64,000 nt of DNA from positions 29,531 to 93,530 of the forward strand of contig CAMHEZ010000004.1 in assembly GCA_946184295.1 (NCBI GenBank). The letters are read 5' to 3'. Origin of the DNA: an uncultured Clostridia bacterium. GTDB taxonomy: Bacteria > Bacillota > Clostridia > Oscillospirales > Acutalibacteraceae. Under the pieces are notes generated by a model. That model had not been told where the DNA came from. It ran no database searches and saw only the letters and a program-made list of their open reading frames with translations. Positions 18,517 to 26,050 of the stretch are shown here, in pieces. The first letter of the stretch is position 1. The number at the start of each line of letters is the position of its first letter. Made by a program: the position numbers and the translations under genes.

Positions 18517-19605
18517 ATGGCTAACAAATTTCAACAGAGAACGGCCGCGTTACTGGAACTGATTCCGTCAGAGTACGACGGCGCATTGATTACGTCTCAG
18601 ATCAACGGGCGCTATTTTACCGGCTTCAACTGCGACAACGGCTTTTTCGTGGTCACGAGAAACGGCTGTGTCTACATTACCGATTCCCGTTACACCGAGG
18701 CCGCGCAGAATGCGATTGACTGGTGCGAGGTGACGGAGTACGCCATCGGTAAGTTTAAGGAATGCGGCGGCGCTGTGATTGACAAGCTGGGCGCCAAGAC
18801 CCTTTTGGTGGAGTCAAGCCGCATGACGCTGACGCAGTTCGCAGAACTCTCCGACATCTTCGCGCCCGCTGTGCTCACCGCCGAAGGCGGTCTGGACAGT
18901 TTGATTGAATCCCTGCGCGTTCACAAGGACGAAGAGGAAATCCGCTATATGAAAGCGGCACAGGCCATTGCCGAGAAGACCTTGCAGCACGTTTACACGC
19001 TGGTGCGCGAGGGCGTGACGGAGGCGGAGCTGGCGTTTGAATTTGAGTTCTATGCCCGTCGTCTGGGGGCGGAGAAGCTCGCGTTTGACTCCATTGTCGC
19101 TTCGGGTGAAAACGGTTCCATGCCGCACGCGGTTCCCGGACAGCGCCGCATCCGCAAGGGCGATCTCATCACCTTCGACGTGGGCTGCGTCGTGGGCGGC
19201 TACCATTCGGATATGACCCGCACCGTGGCCTACGGTCCGGTCAGCGACGAGCAGCGCCATATTTATGATGTCGTGCTGCAAGCCCAGCAGACCGCCATGG
19301 ATTATCTGGTGGCGGGCGGCGACGATCTCGCAGAATGCGACGCGGCGGCGCGCGATGTCATCAAGGCGGCGGGTTACGGTCAATACTTCGGGCATTCCAC
19401 CGGCCACGGCGTAGGGCTGGAAATCCATGAGTTCCCCGCCGTATCCTATAAGGGCGGCAAGATTCCCGTCGGTGCGGTGATTACCGTGGAGCCGGGTATC
19501 TACATTCCGGGCAAGTACGGTGTGAGAATTGAAAACATGATGTATAAAACAGAGGACAGCGCGATTCATCTGACCGATATGGACAGGGCGTTTTTGCAAC
19601 TGTGA
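18517..19605 (+). CDS. pepP: Xaa-Pro aminopeptidase (M24 family)
   Basis: A 362-residue metallopeptidase that removes N-terminal residues preceding proline. The N-terminal creatinase-like domain spans about 1-125. The catalytic domain carries metal ligands in TFDVGCVVGGYHSDMTRT (two Asp), GHSTGHGVGLEIHE (His), VEPGIYIPG (Glu) and VRIENM (Glu). ATG 18517 follows AAAGAGG; a TTG two codons earlier is less likely. It lies just upstream of efp, whose product helps translate proline runs. Confidence 0.93.
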   Translation: MANKFQQRTAALLELIPSEYDGALITSQINGRYFTGFNCDNGFFVVTRNGCVYITDSRYTEAAQNAIDWCEVTEYAIGKFKECGGAVIDKLGAKTLLVESSRMTLTQFAELSDIFAPAVLTAEGGLDSLIESLRVHKDEEEIRYMKAAQAIAEKTLQHVYTLVREGVTEAELAFEFEFYARRLGAEKLAFDSIVASGENGSMPHAVPGQRRIRKGDLITFDVGCVVGGYHSDMTRTVAYGPVSDEQRHIYDVVLQAQQTAMDYLVAGGDDLAECDAAARDVIKAAGYGQYFGHSTGHGVGLEIHEFPAVSYKGGKIPVGAVITVEPGIYIPGKYGVRIENMMYKTEDSAIHLTDMDRAFLQL

Positions 19606-19680
19606 TATTCTTTTAACACACAATCATACGCATTTGCTCAAAAAACTAACAAAAAAATTTAAAAAATATATAAAAATGAC

Positions 19681-19709
19681 TTGCAATTATGATGTTTTTG
19701 TATTATAAT
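19681..19709 (+). promoter_or_regulatory. efp promoter
   Basis: TTGCAA (19681-19686), a 17-base spacer and TATAAT (19704-19709), within a strongly A/T-rich intergenic segment. Confidence 0.75.
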
Positions 19710-19746
19710 ACTAAGCGGTAAGTTATTTCATGGAGGTTAAAACTAA

Positions 19747-20304
19747 ATGATAGTAGCAGGAGATTTCAGAAACGGCGTTACGTTTGAGATGGATGGAGCC
19801 GTTTATTCTATTATCGAGTTTCAGCATGTCAAACCCGGCAAGGGTGCCGCATTCGTTCGCACGAAGCTGCGCAATGTGATTACCGGTGCCGTGACCGAAA
19901 CCACGTTCAATCCGTCGGCCAAGTTCCCCACCGCTTATGTCGAGCGCAAGGATATGCAGTATCTTTACGAGGACGGCGGCTTGTATTACTTTATGGATCC
20001 CGAGACCTATGAGCAGCTCCCCATCAACGAGAGCACACTCGGCGACAGTTTCAAGTTCGTGACCGAAAACATGACCTGCAAGGTGCTTTCCTACAAGGGC
20101 AATGTCTTTGGCGTCGAGCCTCCCAACTTTGTCGAACTCAAGGTTACCAAGACCGATCCCGGCTTCAAGGGCGATACCGCGACCAACGCCACCAAGCCCG
20201 CAACGCTCGAGACCGGCGCGGAAATCAAGGTGCCGCTCTTTATCGAGGAAGGCGACATGATCCGTATTGATACAAGAACGGGTCTTTATATGGAACGTGC
20301 GTAA
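19747..20304 (+). CDS. efp: Translation elongation factor P
   Basis: A 185-residue three-domain factor that rescues ribosomes stalled at polyproline. The N-terminal KOW-like domain has the modification loop [19 protein letters not shown], where Lys in KPGKG is the site at the tip. The signature [20 protein letters not shown] lies near residue 140. The C terminus is [29 protein letters not shown] precedes the ATG. Confidence 0.97.
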   Translation: MIVAGDFRNGVTFEMDGAVYSIIEFQHVKPGKGAAFVRTKLRNVITGAVTETTFNPSAKFPTAYVERKDMQYLYEDGGLYYFMDPETYEQLPINESTLGDSFKFVTENMTCKVLSYKGNVFGVEPPNFVELKVTKTDPGFKGDTATNATKPATLETGAEIKVPLFIEEGDMIRIDTRTGLYMERA

Positions 20305-20367
20305 TTAGGTGATTGGATATTACTAGCATTTGGTTTTGAAAAATATTGAACAGAGAGGGAAATTGCT

Positions 20368-20781
20368 ATGAATAAGTTGGAGAAGCTTGCTTATTTGAAG
20401 GGCTTGGTAGCCGGTTTGAATCTGAACGATGACAAAAAGGATACCAAGGTTATCAGAAATCTGATGGAGCTTTTGGAAGATATCGTGCTGGATATGGAAA
20501 ATCTTGAAGATGGCTTCTATGAGTTCCAGCAGCAGCTGGACGAAGTAGATGAGGATCTCGGCGCGATTGAAAAGGATCTCTATGAGGTCGATGGCAATAA
20601 GCCTGCTCCCAGCAAGCAGCAGAAAAAGAAGAAGTCTAAGAAGACCAAGGACGAACTTTATTATGAAGTCACTTGTCCGACCTGCGGCGATACCATCTGC
20701 CTTGATGAAGAGCTCATCAATGTCGGCGAGATGGAATGCCCCAATTGCGGCGAAAAGCTGGAATTTGACTTAGACAACTAA
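20368..20781 (+). CDS. CD1247-type protein with zinc ribbon
   Basis: A 137-residue protein of a Clostridia family. The N-terminal ~75 residues are helical and acidic (EKLAYLKGLVAGL, then MELLEDIVLDMENLEDGFYE). A Lys-rich linker follows (about 80-95). A C-terminal zinc ribbon has CPTCGD...CPNCGE (Cx2C-x20-Cx2C). Function unknown; the ribbon suggests nucleic-acid or protein contact. AGAGAGGGAAATTGCT lies before the ATG. Confidence 0.8.
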   Translation: MNKLEKLAYLKGLVAGLNLNDDKKDTKVIRNLMELLEDIVLDMENLEDGFYEFQQQLDEVDEDLGAIEKDLYEVDGNKPAPSKQQKKKKSKKTKDELYYEVTCPTCGDTICLDEELINVGEMECPNCGEKLEFDLDN

Positions 20782-20914
20782 TCGGTTTCCCGATCAATTG
20801 CACATGTGTTTATCTGCGGCAGACAGCGGATTTTTCGAGTTGGGTTGTTTGATGGCTTGAGGCGGAGTTCACGGTTGTATCAGTGTGTGTGAACGTTTCT
20901 CCTCTGTTTGTTTT

Positions 20915-20943
20915 TTGCAAAACCAATTGTACTGTTTTATATA
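20915..20943 (+). promoter_or_regulatory. Promoter of a candidate small RNA or attenuated leader
   Basis: TTGCAA (20915-20920), a 17-base spacer and TATATA (20938-20943). It lies in the 328-base gap between the zinc-ribbon gene and the Nudix gene and is followed within 25 bases by a strong hairpin terminator. Confidence 0.5.
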
Positions 20944-20948
20944 TGAAA

Positions 20949-21012
20949 ACCAAATATCGCTAAGTGAAAAAAAGAGGAGTTTGACAACAAGGGGTTGTCA
21001 TGCTCCTTTTTT
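20949..21012 (+). ncRNA. Candidate ~65-base RNA ending in an intrinsic terminator
   Basis: From the putative start after TATATA, the RNA would consist of about 17 unpaired bases and one long hairpin. Its outer stem is AAAAAAGAGGAG/CTCCTTTTTT and its inner stem is TTGACAAC/GGTTGTCA. It could be a free small RNA or the terminated leader of the Nudix gene 98 bases downstream. No credible ORF is inside. The hairpin itself also works as a transcription terminator. Confidence 0.4.
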
Positions 21013-21109
21013 GATAAGTTCCTATCTTTTTATAAGGATAAATATTGTTTTATGAAAATAAATGATTGGCTGCATAACGAAAAGTGCGATGGATAGGAGG
21101 AATCAAAAA

Positions 21110-21544
21110 ATGAACGATGATGCAAAGAGCAGCATTTATGTGGCGGTCAAGGGGATTCTGATTGAGGACGGCAAGGCGCTGATCGTGCGACGCAGGGAAA
21201 TCATGGAGGACGATGCGATCGGCTGGTGGGAATTTCCGGGCGGCACGATGGAATTTGGCGAGTCCACAGAGGAAACGCTGGTGCGGGAATACCGTGAGGA
21301 AACGGGACTGGATATTGTCCCCATGAAGCTGCTGTATGTCAACACCGTGCGCATGAATCCCGCTTATCAGATTGTGGTGATTACCTATCTGTGCAGCAGA
21401 GCGGATAGGGGAGAGGTACGGCTTTCACCCGAGCATTCCGCTTATCAATGGGCCGACAGGGAAACGCTGGGGAACTATCTCGCGGCGGATATCCGGGCGT
21501 GTATTGACCGGTTTGCACTGTGGGATCTATTTGAGACGCGTTGA
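21110..21544 (+). CDS. Nudix hydrolase
   Basis: A 144-residue Nudix protein that hydrolyses nucleoside-diphosphate-linked compounds. The Nudix box is complete: G-x5-E-x7-REYREETGL at about residues 45-67, preceded by GWWEFPGG. The N-terminal strand pattern (SIYVAVKGILIEDGKALIVRR) resembles MutT-like enzymes. AGGAGG sits 8 bases before ATG 21110; the longer in-frame start lacks an RBS. Exact substrate unknown. Confidence 0.88.
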   Translation: MNDDAKSSIYVAVKGILIEDGKALIVRRREIMEDDAIGWWEFPGGTMEFGESTEETLVREYREETGLDIVPMKLLYVNTVRMNPAYQIVVITYLCSRADRGEVRLSPEHSAYQWADRETLGNYLAADIRACIDRFALWDLFETR

Positions 21545-21561
21545 GGGCTGAGGTGTGTGCG

Positions 21562-21732
21562 ATGAATATTTACATCATTTTACTGTTGGCGGTGATGGCG
21601 TTGTTGGCAGGCGTGTGCGGCGTGGCCACGCACTTTTTTCAGAATATGGGCAGTAATATCGGCAAGAATCATATGCGTGAGCTGGGACTAGACGACAGCC
21701 AAGATGAAGAGGAAGATGATTTGAGACGATAG
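21562..21732 (+). CDS. Small single-span membrane protein, unknown
   Basis: A 56-residue ORF with an N-terminal membrane helix (IYIILLLAVMALLAGVCGVA, about 3-22) and an acidic C-terminal tail ending DSQDEEEDDLRR. It starts 17 bases after the Nudix stop and ends 51 bases before the LuxE-like gene. I do not recognise a family. Hydrophobicity pattern and tight spacing favour a real gene, but the RBS (GAGG, 21544-21553 region) is weak. Confidence 0.5.
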   Translation: MNIYIILLLAVMALLAGVCGVATHFFQNMGSNIGKNHMRELGLDDSQDEEEDDLRR

Positions 21733-21783
21733 TGTTTTGGGAAAAGGAAAAAATATTGCTATAAAAAGGAAGATGATGAAACA

Positions 21784-22911
21784 ATGAATACCACGAGCCG
21801 GCTCTTCCGGTGGAAATATCCCTATGATACGGCCGGAACCAATGCGCTTTTTCTTCGTGCGGTGAGAGAAAACTGCCGCTACCAGTACGAGCACAACGCG
21901 CGGTATCGGGCGATTCTGGACGGCAGGGGCTTTTCGCCTGCGATGCTGCGGACCTACGAGGACATCGCGAAACTGCCCTTTCTTCCTACGCTGGTGTTCA
22001 AACGGCACCAGATGTACTCCGTGCCGTCGTGGAAAATGCCTGTCACGGCGACTTCATCGGGAACCGGCGGCCAATTCAGTCAGATCGGCTTTTCCTGCGG
22101 GGATTTGCTTAATGGGTTGCACATGGTCTTGAAAGTGGTGAATCGCCGCAAGCTCTTTTCGGCTTGCCCGTGCAATTATGTGGTATTCGGTTACAAACCG
22201 CACAAAAGCAATCACACTGCCGTCACCAAAACGGCCTTTGGCGCGACGCTCTTTACGCCGCAGCTGCATCGCACGTATGCCCTGCGATACACTGACGGCA
22301 AGTATATCCCCGATCTCGAAGGGGTCATCCGGGCGATTTTGCAATATGCCCGGTCGCGTTTTCCGCTGCGGTTCATGGGTTTTCCGTCTTATACCTATTT
22401 CACCATGCGTATGCTCGACGAGAGGGGCATTTATCTGAGATTGCCCAAAGGCTCCAAAATCATGCTCGGCGGCGGCTGGAAGCAGTTCTACCGTGAGGCT
22501 GTGGACAAAGCGGCATTTTACGCGCTGGCCAAGAAGGTGTTCGGCCTTGACGACCGTAATATTGTGGAATTTTTCGGCGCGGTAGAGCATCCGATTTTAT
22601 ATTGCGACTGCCCGCGCCATCATTTTCATGTGCCGGTGTACAGCCGCGTCATCATTCGCGACGTGAACACGCTGGAGCCCCTTCCAAACGGGCAGATCGG
22701 ATTGGTCAACCTCATCTCTCCGATGGTGAAAGCGACGCCGATTCTCAGCGTGATGACTGATGATCTGGGCGTACTGCACGACGGCGCGTCATGCGGCTGC
22801 GGCATTCCGTCGCCTTATCTGGAAATTATCGGCCGAGTGGGGCTGAAAGACATCAAGACCTGCGCGGCGGGGGCTGCGGACATTCTCAAAGAAGCGGGGG
22901 CGAGCGTATGA
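21784..22911 (+). CDS. LuxE-like acyl-protein synthetase
   Basis: A 375-residue member of the adenylate-forming LuxE family. In luminous bacteria LuxE activates a fatty acid with ATP and passes the acyl group to LuxC. The nucleotide loop VTATSSGTGGQFSQ (about 79-92) matches the T/S-S-G-T-G-G signature. MLGGGWKQFY, VEFFGAVEH and the C-terminal YLEIIGRVG are further family segments. The stop overlaps the LuxC-like start by four bases, so the products are probably made in equal amounts. No luciferase (luxAB) or thioesterase (luxD) gene is in the window. Confidence 0.85.
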   Translation: MNTTSRLFRWKYPYDTAGTNALFLRAVRENCRYQYEHNARYRAILDGRGFSPAMLRTYEDIAKLPFLPTLVFKRHQMYSVPSWKMPVTATSSGTGGQFSQIGFSCGDLLNGLHMVLKVVNRRKLFSACPCNYVVFGYKPHKSNHTAVTKTAFGATLFTPQLHRTYALRYTDGKYIPDLEGVIRAILQYARSRFPLRFMGFPSYTYFTMRMLDERGIYLRLPKGSKIMLGGGWKQFYREAVDKAAFYALAKKVFGLDDRNIVEFFGAVEHPILYCDCPRHHFHVPVYSRVIIRDVNTLEPLPNGQIGLVNLISPMVKATPILSVMTDDLGVLHDGASCGCGIPSPYLEIIGRVGLKDIKTCAAGAADILKEAGASV

Positions 22912-24212
22912 TACTGGCAGGCGGCAGGATTTATCCGACTGATGAACAATCCCACATTCTGGAAACGCTGGAAGAAACCATTTGTCAGACACGCATGAAC
23001 GAAACGCTTGACACCGAAACCGTCATTGACGCGATTGATGTGCTTGGCCGGCGCGTGGCGGCGGGAGAATTTGACGCGCTGATCGGCTCCTTGGACCTTG
23101 GTAAGGCGGCGGAGGAAATGCTGGCTTCCGTGAAGCTGCTCAGCCGGGGCTATCTGGAAAAAAAGGTGGTCACGGAGCTGGGAACGCAATTCTTTGTGCC
23201 TGCGCACAATGAGGCGGCGTTTGGTTTGCCGGGCATCGAAATCAGACCGGTGCCGCTGGGGACGCTGTTTCACATCGCGGCGGGTAATCTGGACTTTCTG
23301 CCCGCTTATACCGGGGTGGAAGGGCTGCTGACCGGCAATGTGAACATCCTCAAGTTGCCGCAGGCCGACAGCGGCGTGACCATTCTGGCACTGCAAAAGC
23401 TCGTCGAAATTCAGCCGAAACTCAGCCCGTTTATTTATGTGTTCGATACGCCCTCCGACGACCTTGTGACGATGAAGCGGCTCGCGGCTATGGCGGACGG
23501 CATTGTCGTGTGGGGCGGCGAAGCAGCTGTGGCGGCGGCGCGGAGTCTTGCGCCGGTGGGGGCGAAGCTCATCGAATGGGGGCATCGCCTGAGCTTTGCC
23601 TATCTTTCGGGCGATTGGCAGCGTAAAACCGATGATCTGACCGCGCTTGCGGCGCATATTGTCAAGACCGGGCAAACGCTTTGCAGCTCGTGTCAGGTGA
23701 TTTATCTCGATACGGAAGAGATGGACGAAATCAGGACGTTTTGCAATGCGTTCCTGCCGTATCTGGAGGCTGCCCGCCGGAAATACCCGATCAACGACAT
23801 CGGCGCGGCGGCGGAAATGACGTTGCAGCGATACAGCGCAGAGCTGGAATCTTACCTGACCGGCAAACGGCAAGCGGAACAGAATATCTACCGCGGCTTC
23901 CAATGCAGCCTGACCGCCTGCGAGGACAGTGAGCTTGCCCTTTCGGATCTGTTCGGACGGCTGGCGGTCAAGCGGTTGCCGTATGACAGCATTCTGCCGG
24001 TGCTGCGGCGGCAGAAGGGCTGTTTGCAGACGGCGGGACTGCTCTGCGATGAGGAAGACCGCGCACAGCTGACCGACCGGTTGATTCGCAGCGGCGTCAA
24101 TCGCGTGACTTCTGTCGGCCATATGTCCGCAACCTTCGTGGGGGAATCGCATGACGGCGAATATCCCCTGCGGCGTTATGTCCGTATGGCTAACGTGGAA
24201 GAACAGATATAA
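22908..24212 (+). CDS. LuxC-like acyl-CoA/acyl-protein reductase
   Basis: A 434-residue aldehyde-dehydrogenase-superfamily protein of the LuxC family, which reduces acyl thioesters to aldehydes with NADPH. PLGTLFHIAAGNLDFLPAYT (about 112-131) and NVNILKLPQADS are family hallmarks. C259/C262 in GQTLCSSCQVIYLD occupy the catalytic cysteine region. It starts inside the LuxE-like stop codon (ATGA). The pair could make a fatty aldehyde or aldehyde-derived metabolite; this is inference. Confidence 0.85.
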   Translation: MILAGGRIYPTDEQSHILETLEETICQTRMNETLDTETVIDAIDVLGRRVAAGEFDALIGSLDLGKAAEEMLASVKLLSRGYLEKKVVTELGTQFFVPAHNEAAFGLPGIEIRPVPLGTLFHIAAGNLDFLPAYTGVEGLLTGNVNILKLPQADSGVTILALQKLVEIQPKLSPFIYVFDTPSDDLVTMKRLAAMADGIVVWGGEAAVAAARSLAPVGAKLIEWGHRLSFAYLSGDWQRKTDDLTALAAHIVKTGQTLCSSCQVIYLDTEEMDEIRTFCNAFLPYLEAARRKYPINDIGAAAEMTLQRYSAELESYLTGKRQAEQNIYRGFQCSLTACEDSELALSDLFGRLAVKRLPYDSILPVLRRQKGCLQTAGLLCDEEDRAQLTDRLIRSGVNRVTSVGHMSATFVGESHDGEYPLRRYVRMANVEEQI

Positions 24213-24268
24213 AGGGTAAGCGTTGAAAGATTTTATTCTTCACATTTTGTTCATCATTATGTATTACC

Positions 24269-24313
24269 AAATTCATTGATATGCAGTATGATTTCTTGTG
24301 TATCAATGAATTT
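24269..24313 (+). promoter_or_regulatory. Perfect 13-bp inverted repeat between luxC-like and permease genes
   Basis: AAATTCATTGATA (24269-24281) and TATCAATGAATTT (24301-24313) are exact inverted copies around a 19-base loop. No long T-run follows, so it is a weak terminator candidate. It could equally be a dyad operator for the downstream gene, whose start lies 24 bases away. Confidence 0.45.
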
Positions 24314-24336
24314 TGTTATTGTCGGAAGTGGTATGC

Positions 24337-25143
24337 TTGACGATTAATGAAGCAGTGATCTGCTTTTTTCTTTACAGTTTTTTCGGGTGGGTGTATGAAA
24401 CGGCGCTGGTGAGCATTCGCGAAAAGCAGTGGTCCAACCGCGGCTTTCTCATCGGCCCGATTTGTCCCATCTACGGCTTCGGTGCGCTGATTTTCATTTT
24501 CATCGGCACGGGGCTGAATTTGTGGTTGACGTTTCTGGTGTGCATGGTGAGTTCGGCGGTGCTGGAATACGGCACGGCGTATGCACTGGAAAAATTCTTT
24601 CACGCCTCATGGTGGGATTACAGCAATATGCCGCTCAATCTCAACGGCTACATCTGCCTGCCCGCTTCGCTGCTGTTCGGCACGGCGGGGGTCGTGGTGT
24701 CTCATTTTTTGCAGCCGGTGGTGTTCGGGCCGATTCAGGCGCTGCCCGACGCGGTGCAGAATCTGGCGGCGCTGCTGCTCACAGCGGTGGTTTCGGCGGA
24801 CGCGACGCTCACTGTGTCGAGTCTGAGTGACTTCGTGGGCCGCATGAAGGAACTGGAAGAGAGAGCCAATCAGGCCATTGCCGACAAGTATGACGAGCTG
24901 GAGAGTACCGTCAGCGGCAAGCTGGCCAACGTCAAGGCGCTGTCACTTTCTTCCGCGATGAAGGACTTCATCATCGAGCAGGAACTCAAGAGCGCGAATT
25001 TCAAGGTCAACTGGCTGCAATCCTCGGCGGTCAAGACCATTCGCAGCTTCAAAAATGAGGGCGGACATTCCGAGAACCGCAACCGCATCAAGGACGCGGT
25101 GCTGCGTCTGGCGAAGAAAGCCAAGTCGATTGGCAATAACTAG
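24337..25143 (+). CDS. Putative ABC-transporter-permease-like membrane protein (CmpB type)
   Basis: About 268 residues. The N-terminal ~165 residues hold four or five membrane spans (INEAVICFFLYSFFGWVYET, then RGFLIGPICPIYGFGALIFI). WWDYSNMPLNLNGYICLPAS is typical of the Clostridia 'putative ABC transporter permease' family PF06541. A ~100-residue cytoplasmic coiled-coil-like tail follows. TTG 24337 has GGAAG 9 bases upstream; other in-frame starts reach to 24313. No ATPase partner is adjacent. The stop codon TAG lies within the left end of the repeat that follows. Confidence 0.7.
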   Translation: MTINEAVICFFLYSFFGWVYETALVSIREKQWSNRGFLIGPICPIYGFGALIFIFIGTGLNLWLTFLVCMVSSAVLEYGTAYALEKFFHASWWDYSNMPLNLNGYICLPASLLFGTAGVVVSHFLQPVVFGPIQALPDAVQNLAALLLTAVVSADATLTVSSLSDFVGRMKELEERANQAIADKYDELESTVSGKLANVKALSLSSAMKDFIIEQELKSANFKVNWLQSSAVKTIRSFKNEGGHSENRNRIKDAVLRLAKKAKSIGNN

Positions 25144-25299
25144 CCGCGCATGCGGCGTGGGAGTCGAGGGGGTGCTGGCACCTCCTCGCGGGGGCGTGGG
25201 GGCAGCGCCACCACTGGGGCGTGGGGCAACGCCCCACGAGGGAGGCTTTAGCCGACCGAGCGCCATGCACCGGGATTTGCAACAGGTTCGGGCGAATAC
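25142..25299 (+). repeat. Dispersed multi-hairpin repeat, copy 5
   Basis: Overlaps the permease stop codon. Left end AGCCGCGCATGCGGCG matches copy 2. Hairpins: GAGGGGGTGCTGGCACCTCCTC, GGGGGCAGCGCCACC, CGTGGGGCAACGCCCCACG and GGCTTTAGCC. The tail ends TTCGGGCGAATAC. Confidence 0.8.
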
Positions 25300-25346
25300 A
25301 GATACAGCCCAATACCGCGGCTTGCTTTAACAAGGGAGGGACTGCA

Positions 25347-25820
25347 ATGAAACTCGATGACGCCGATCGGCGCTGCATTGAAACATATCTGCGCGGCATT
25401 GCGGACACGGAAGAGGCGCAGCGTATGAAGGGCTTTATCCAGCACGGACACATTACCACCTATTCCCATGTGATGAACGTGGTGGGCATGAGCTATCTGC
25501 TAAACAGGGCGCTGCACCTTCATGCCGACAAAAAGTGTCTGGTGCGCGGGGCGTTTCTGCATGACTATTATCTCTATGACTGGCATGACCGCAGCGTTCA
25601 CGCGAAACTGCATGGTTTCCGTCACCCGTTGACGGCGCTGGCCAATGCCAGAAAGCGCTATGCGCTGTCGTCGAAAGAGGAAAATATCATCGAAAGCCAT
25701 ATGTGGCCGCTTACTTTGACCCATATTCCCAGATGCCGTGAGGCGGTGCTGGTTTGCCTGGCTGACAAGCTGTGCGCCCTGCATGAGACGGTTTTCCGCG
25801 ACCGGGATATGTTCCGGTAA
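25347..25820 (+). CDS. HD-domain hydrolase
   Basis: A 157-residue HD-family metal-dependent phosphohydrolase. Ligands: ITTYSHVMNVV (His), GAFLHDYYLYDWH (HD), HGFRHPLTAL and IIESHMWPLT (His), and VCLADKLCALHE (Asp). It probably acts on a nucleotide; substrate unknown. ATG 25347 has GGGAGGG upstream. The longer frame starting at 25221 runs back through the repeat and is rejected. Confidence 0.85.
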   Translation: MKLDDADRRCIETYLRGIADTEEAQRMKGFIQHGHITTYSHVMNVVGMSYLLNRALHLHADKKCLVRGAFLHDYYLYDWHDRSVHAKLHGFRHPLTALANARKRYALSSKEENIIESHMWPLTLTHIPRCREAVLVCLADKLCALHETVFRDRDMFR

Positions 25821-25841
25821 CGTTGAAAATAGCGAAGAATG

Positions 25842-25873
25842 TCCGTTGGAATGACCATTCCAACGGATTTTTT
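25842..25873 (+). terminator. Intrinsic terminator after the HD gene
   Basis: TCCGTTGGAAT / ATTCCAACGGA is a perfect 11-bp stem with a GACC loop, followed by TTTTTTG. Confidence 0.92.
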
Positions 25874-25920
25874 GTCTCATGTCATCAAAAAAAATATGTC
25901 CAATTTGTAAAAAAAATGAC

Positions 25921-25949
25921 TTGCAAAAACAAGACGACTATGTTATCAT
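25921..25949 (+). promoter_or_regulatory. recJ promoter
   Basis: TTGCAA (25921-25926), a 17-base spacer and TATCAT (25944-25949), about 100 bases before the chosen recJ start. Confidence 0.65.
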
Positions 25950-26050
25950 ACTATATTATACTATCGTGAAACCGTGAAGCTGAAATGACAGGCGGCTCAT
26001 GTCGTCTATCATTTTTATTCGTTCTTTTTTCATTTATGGGGGTGAGTCCA

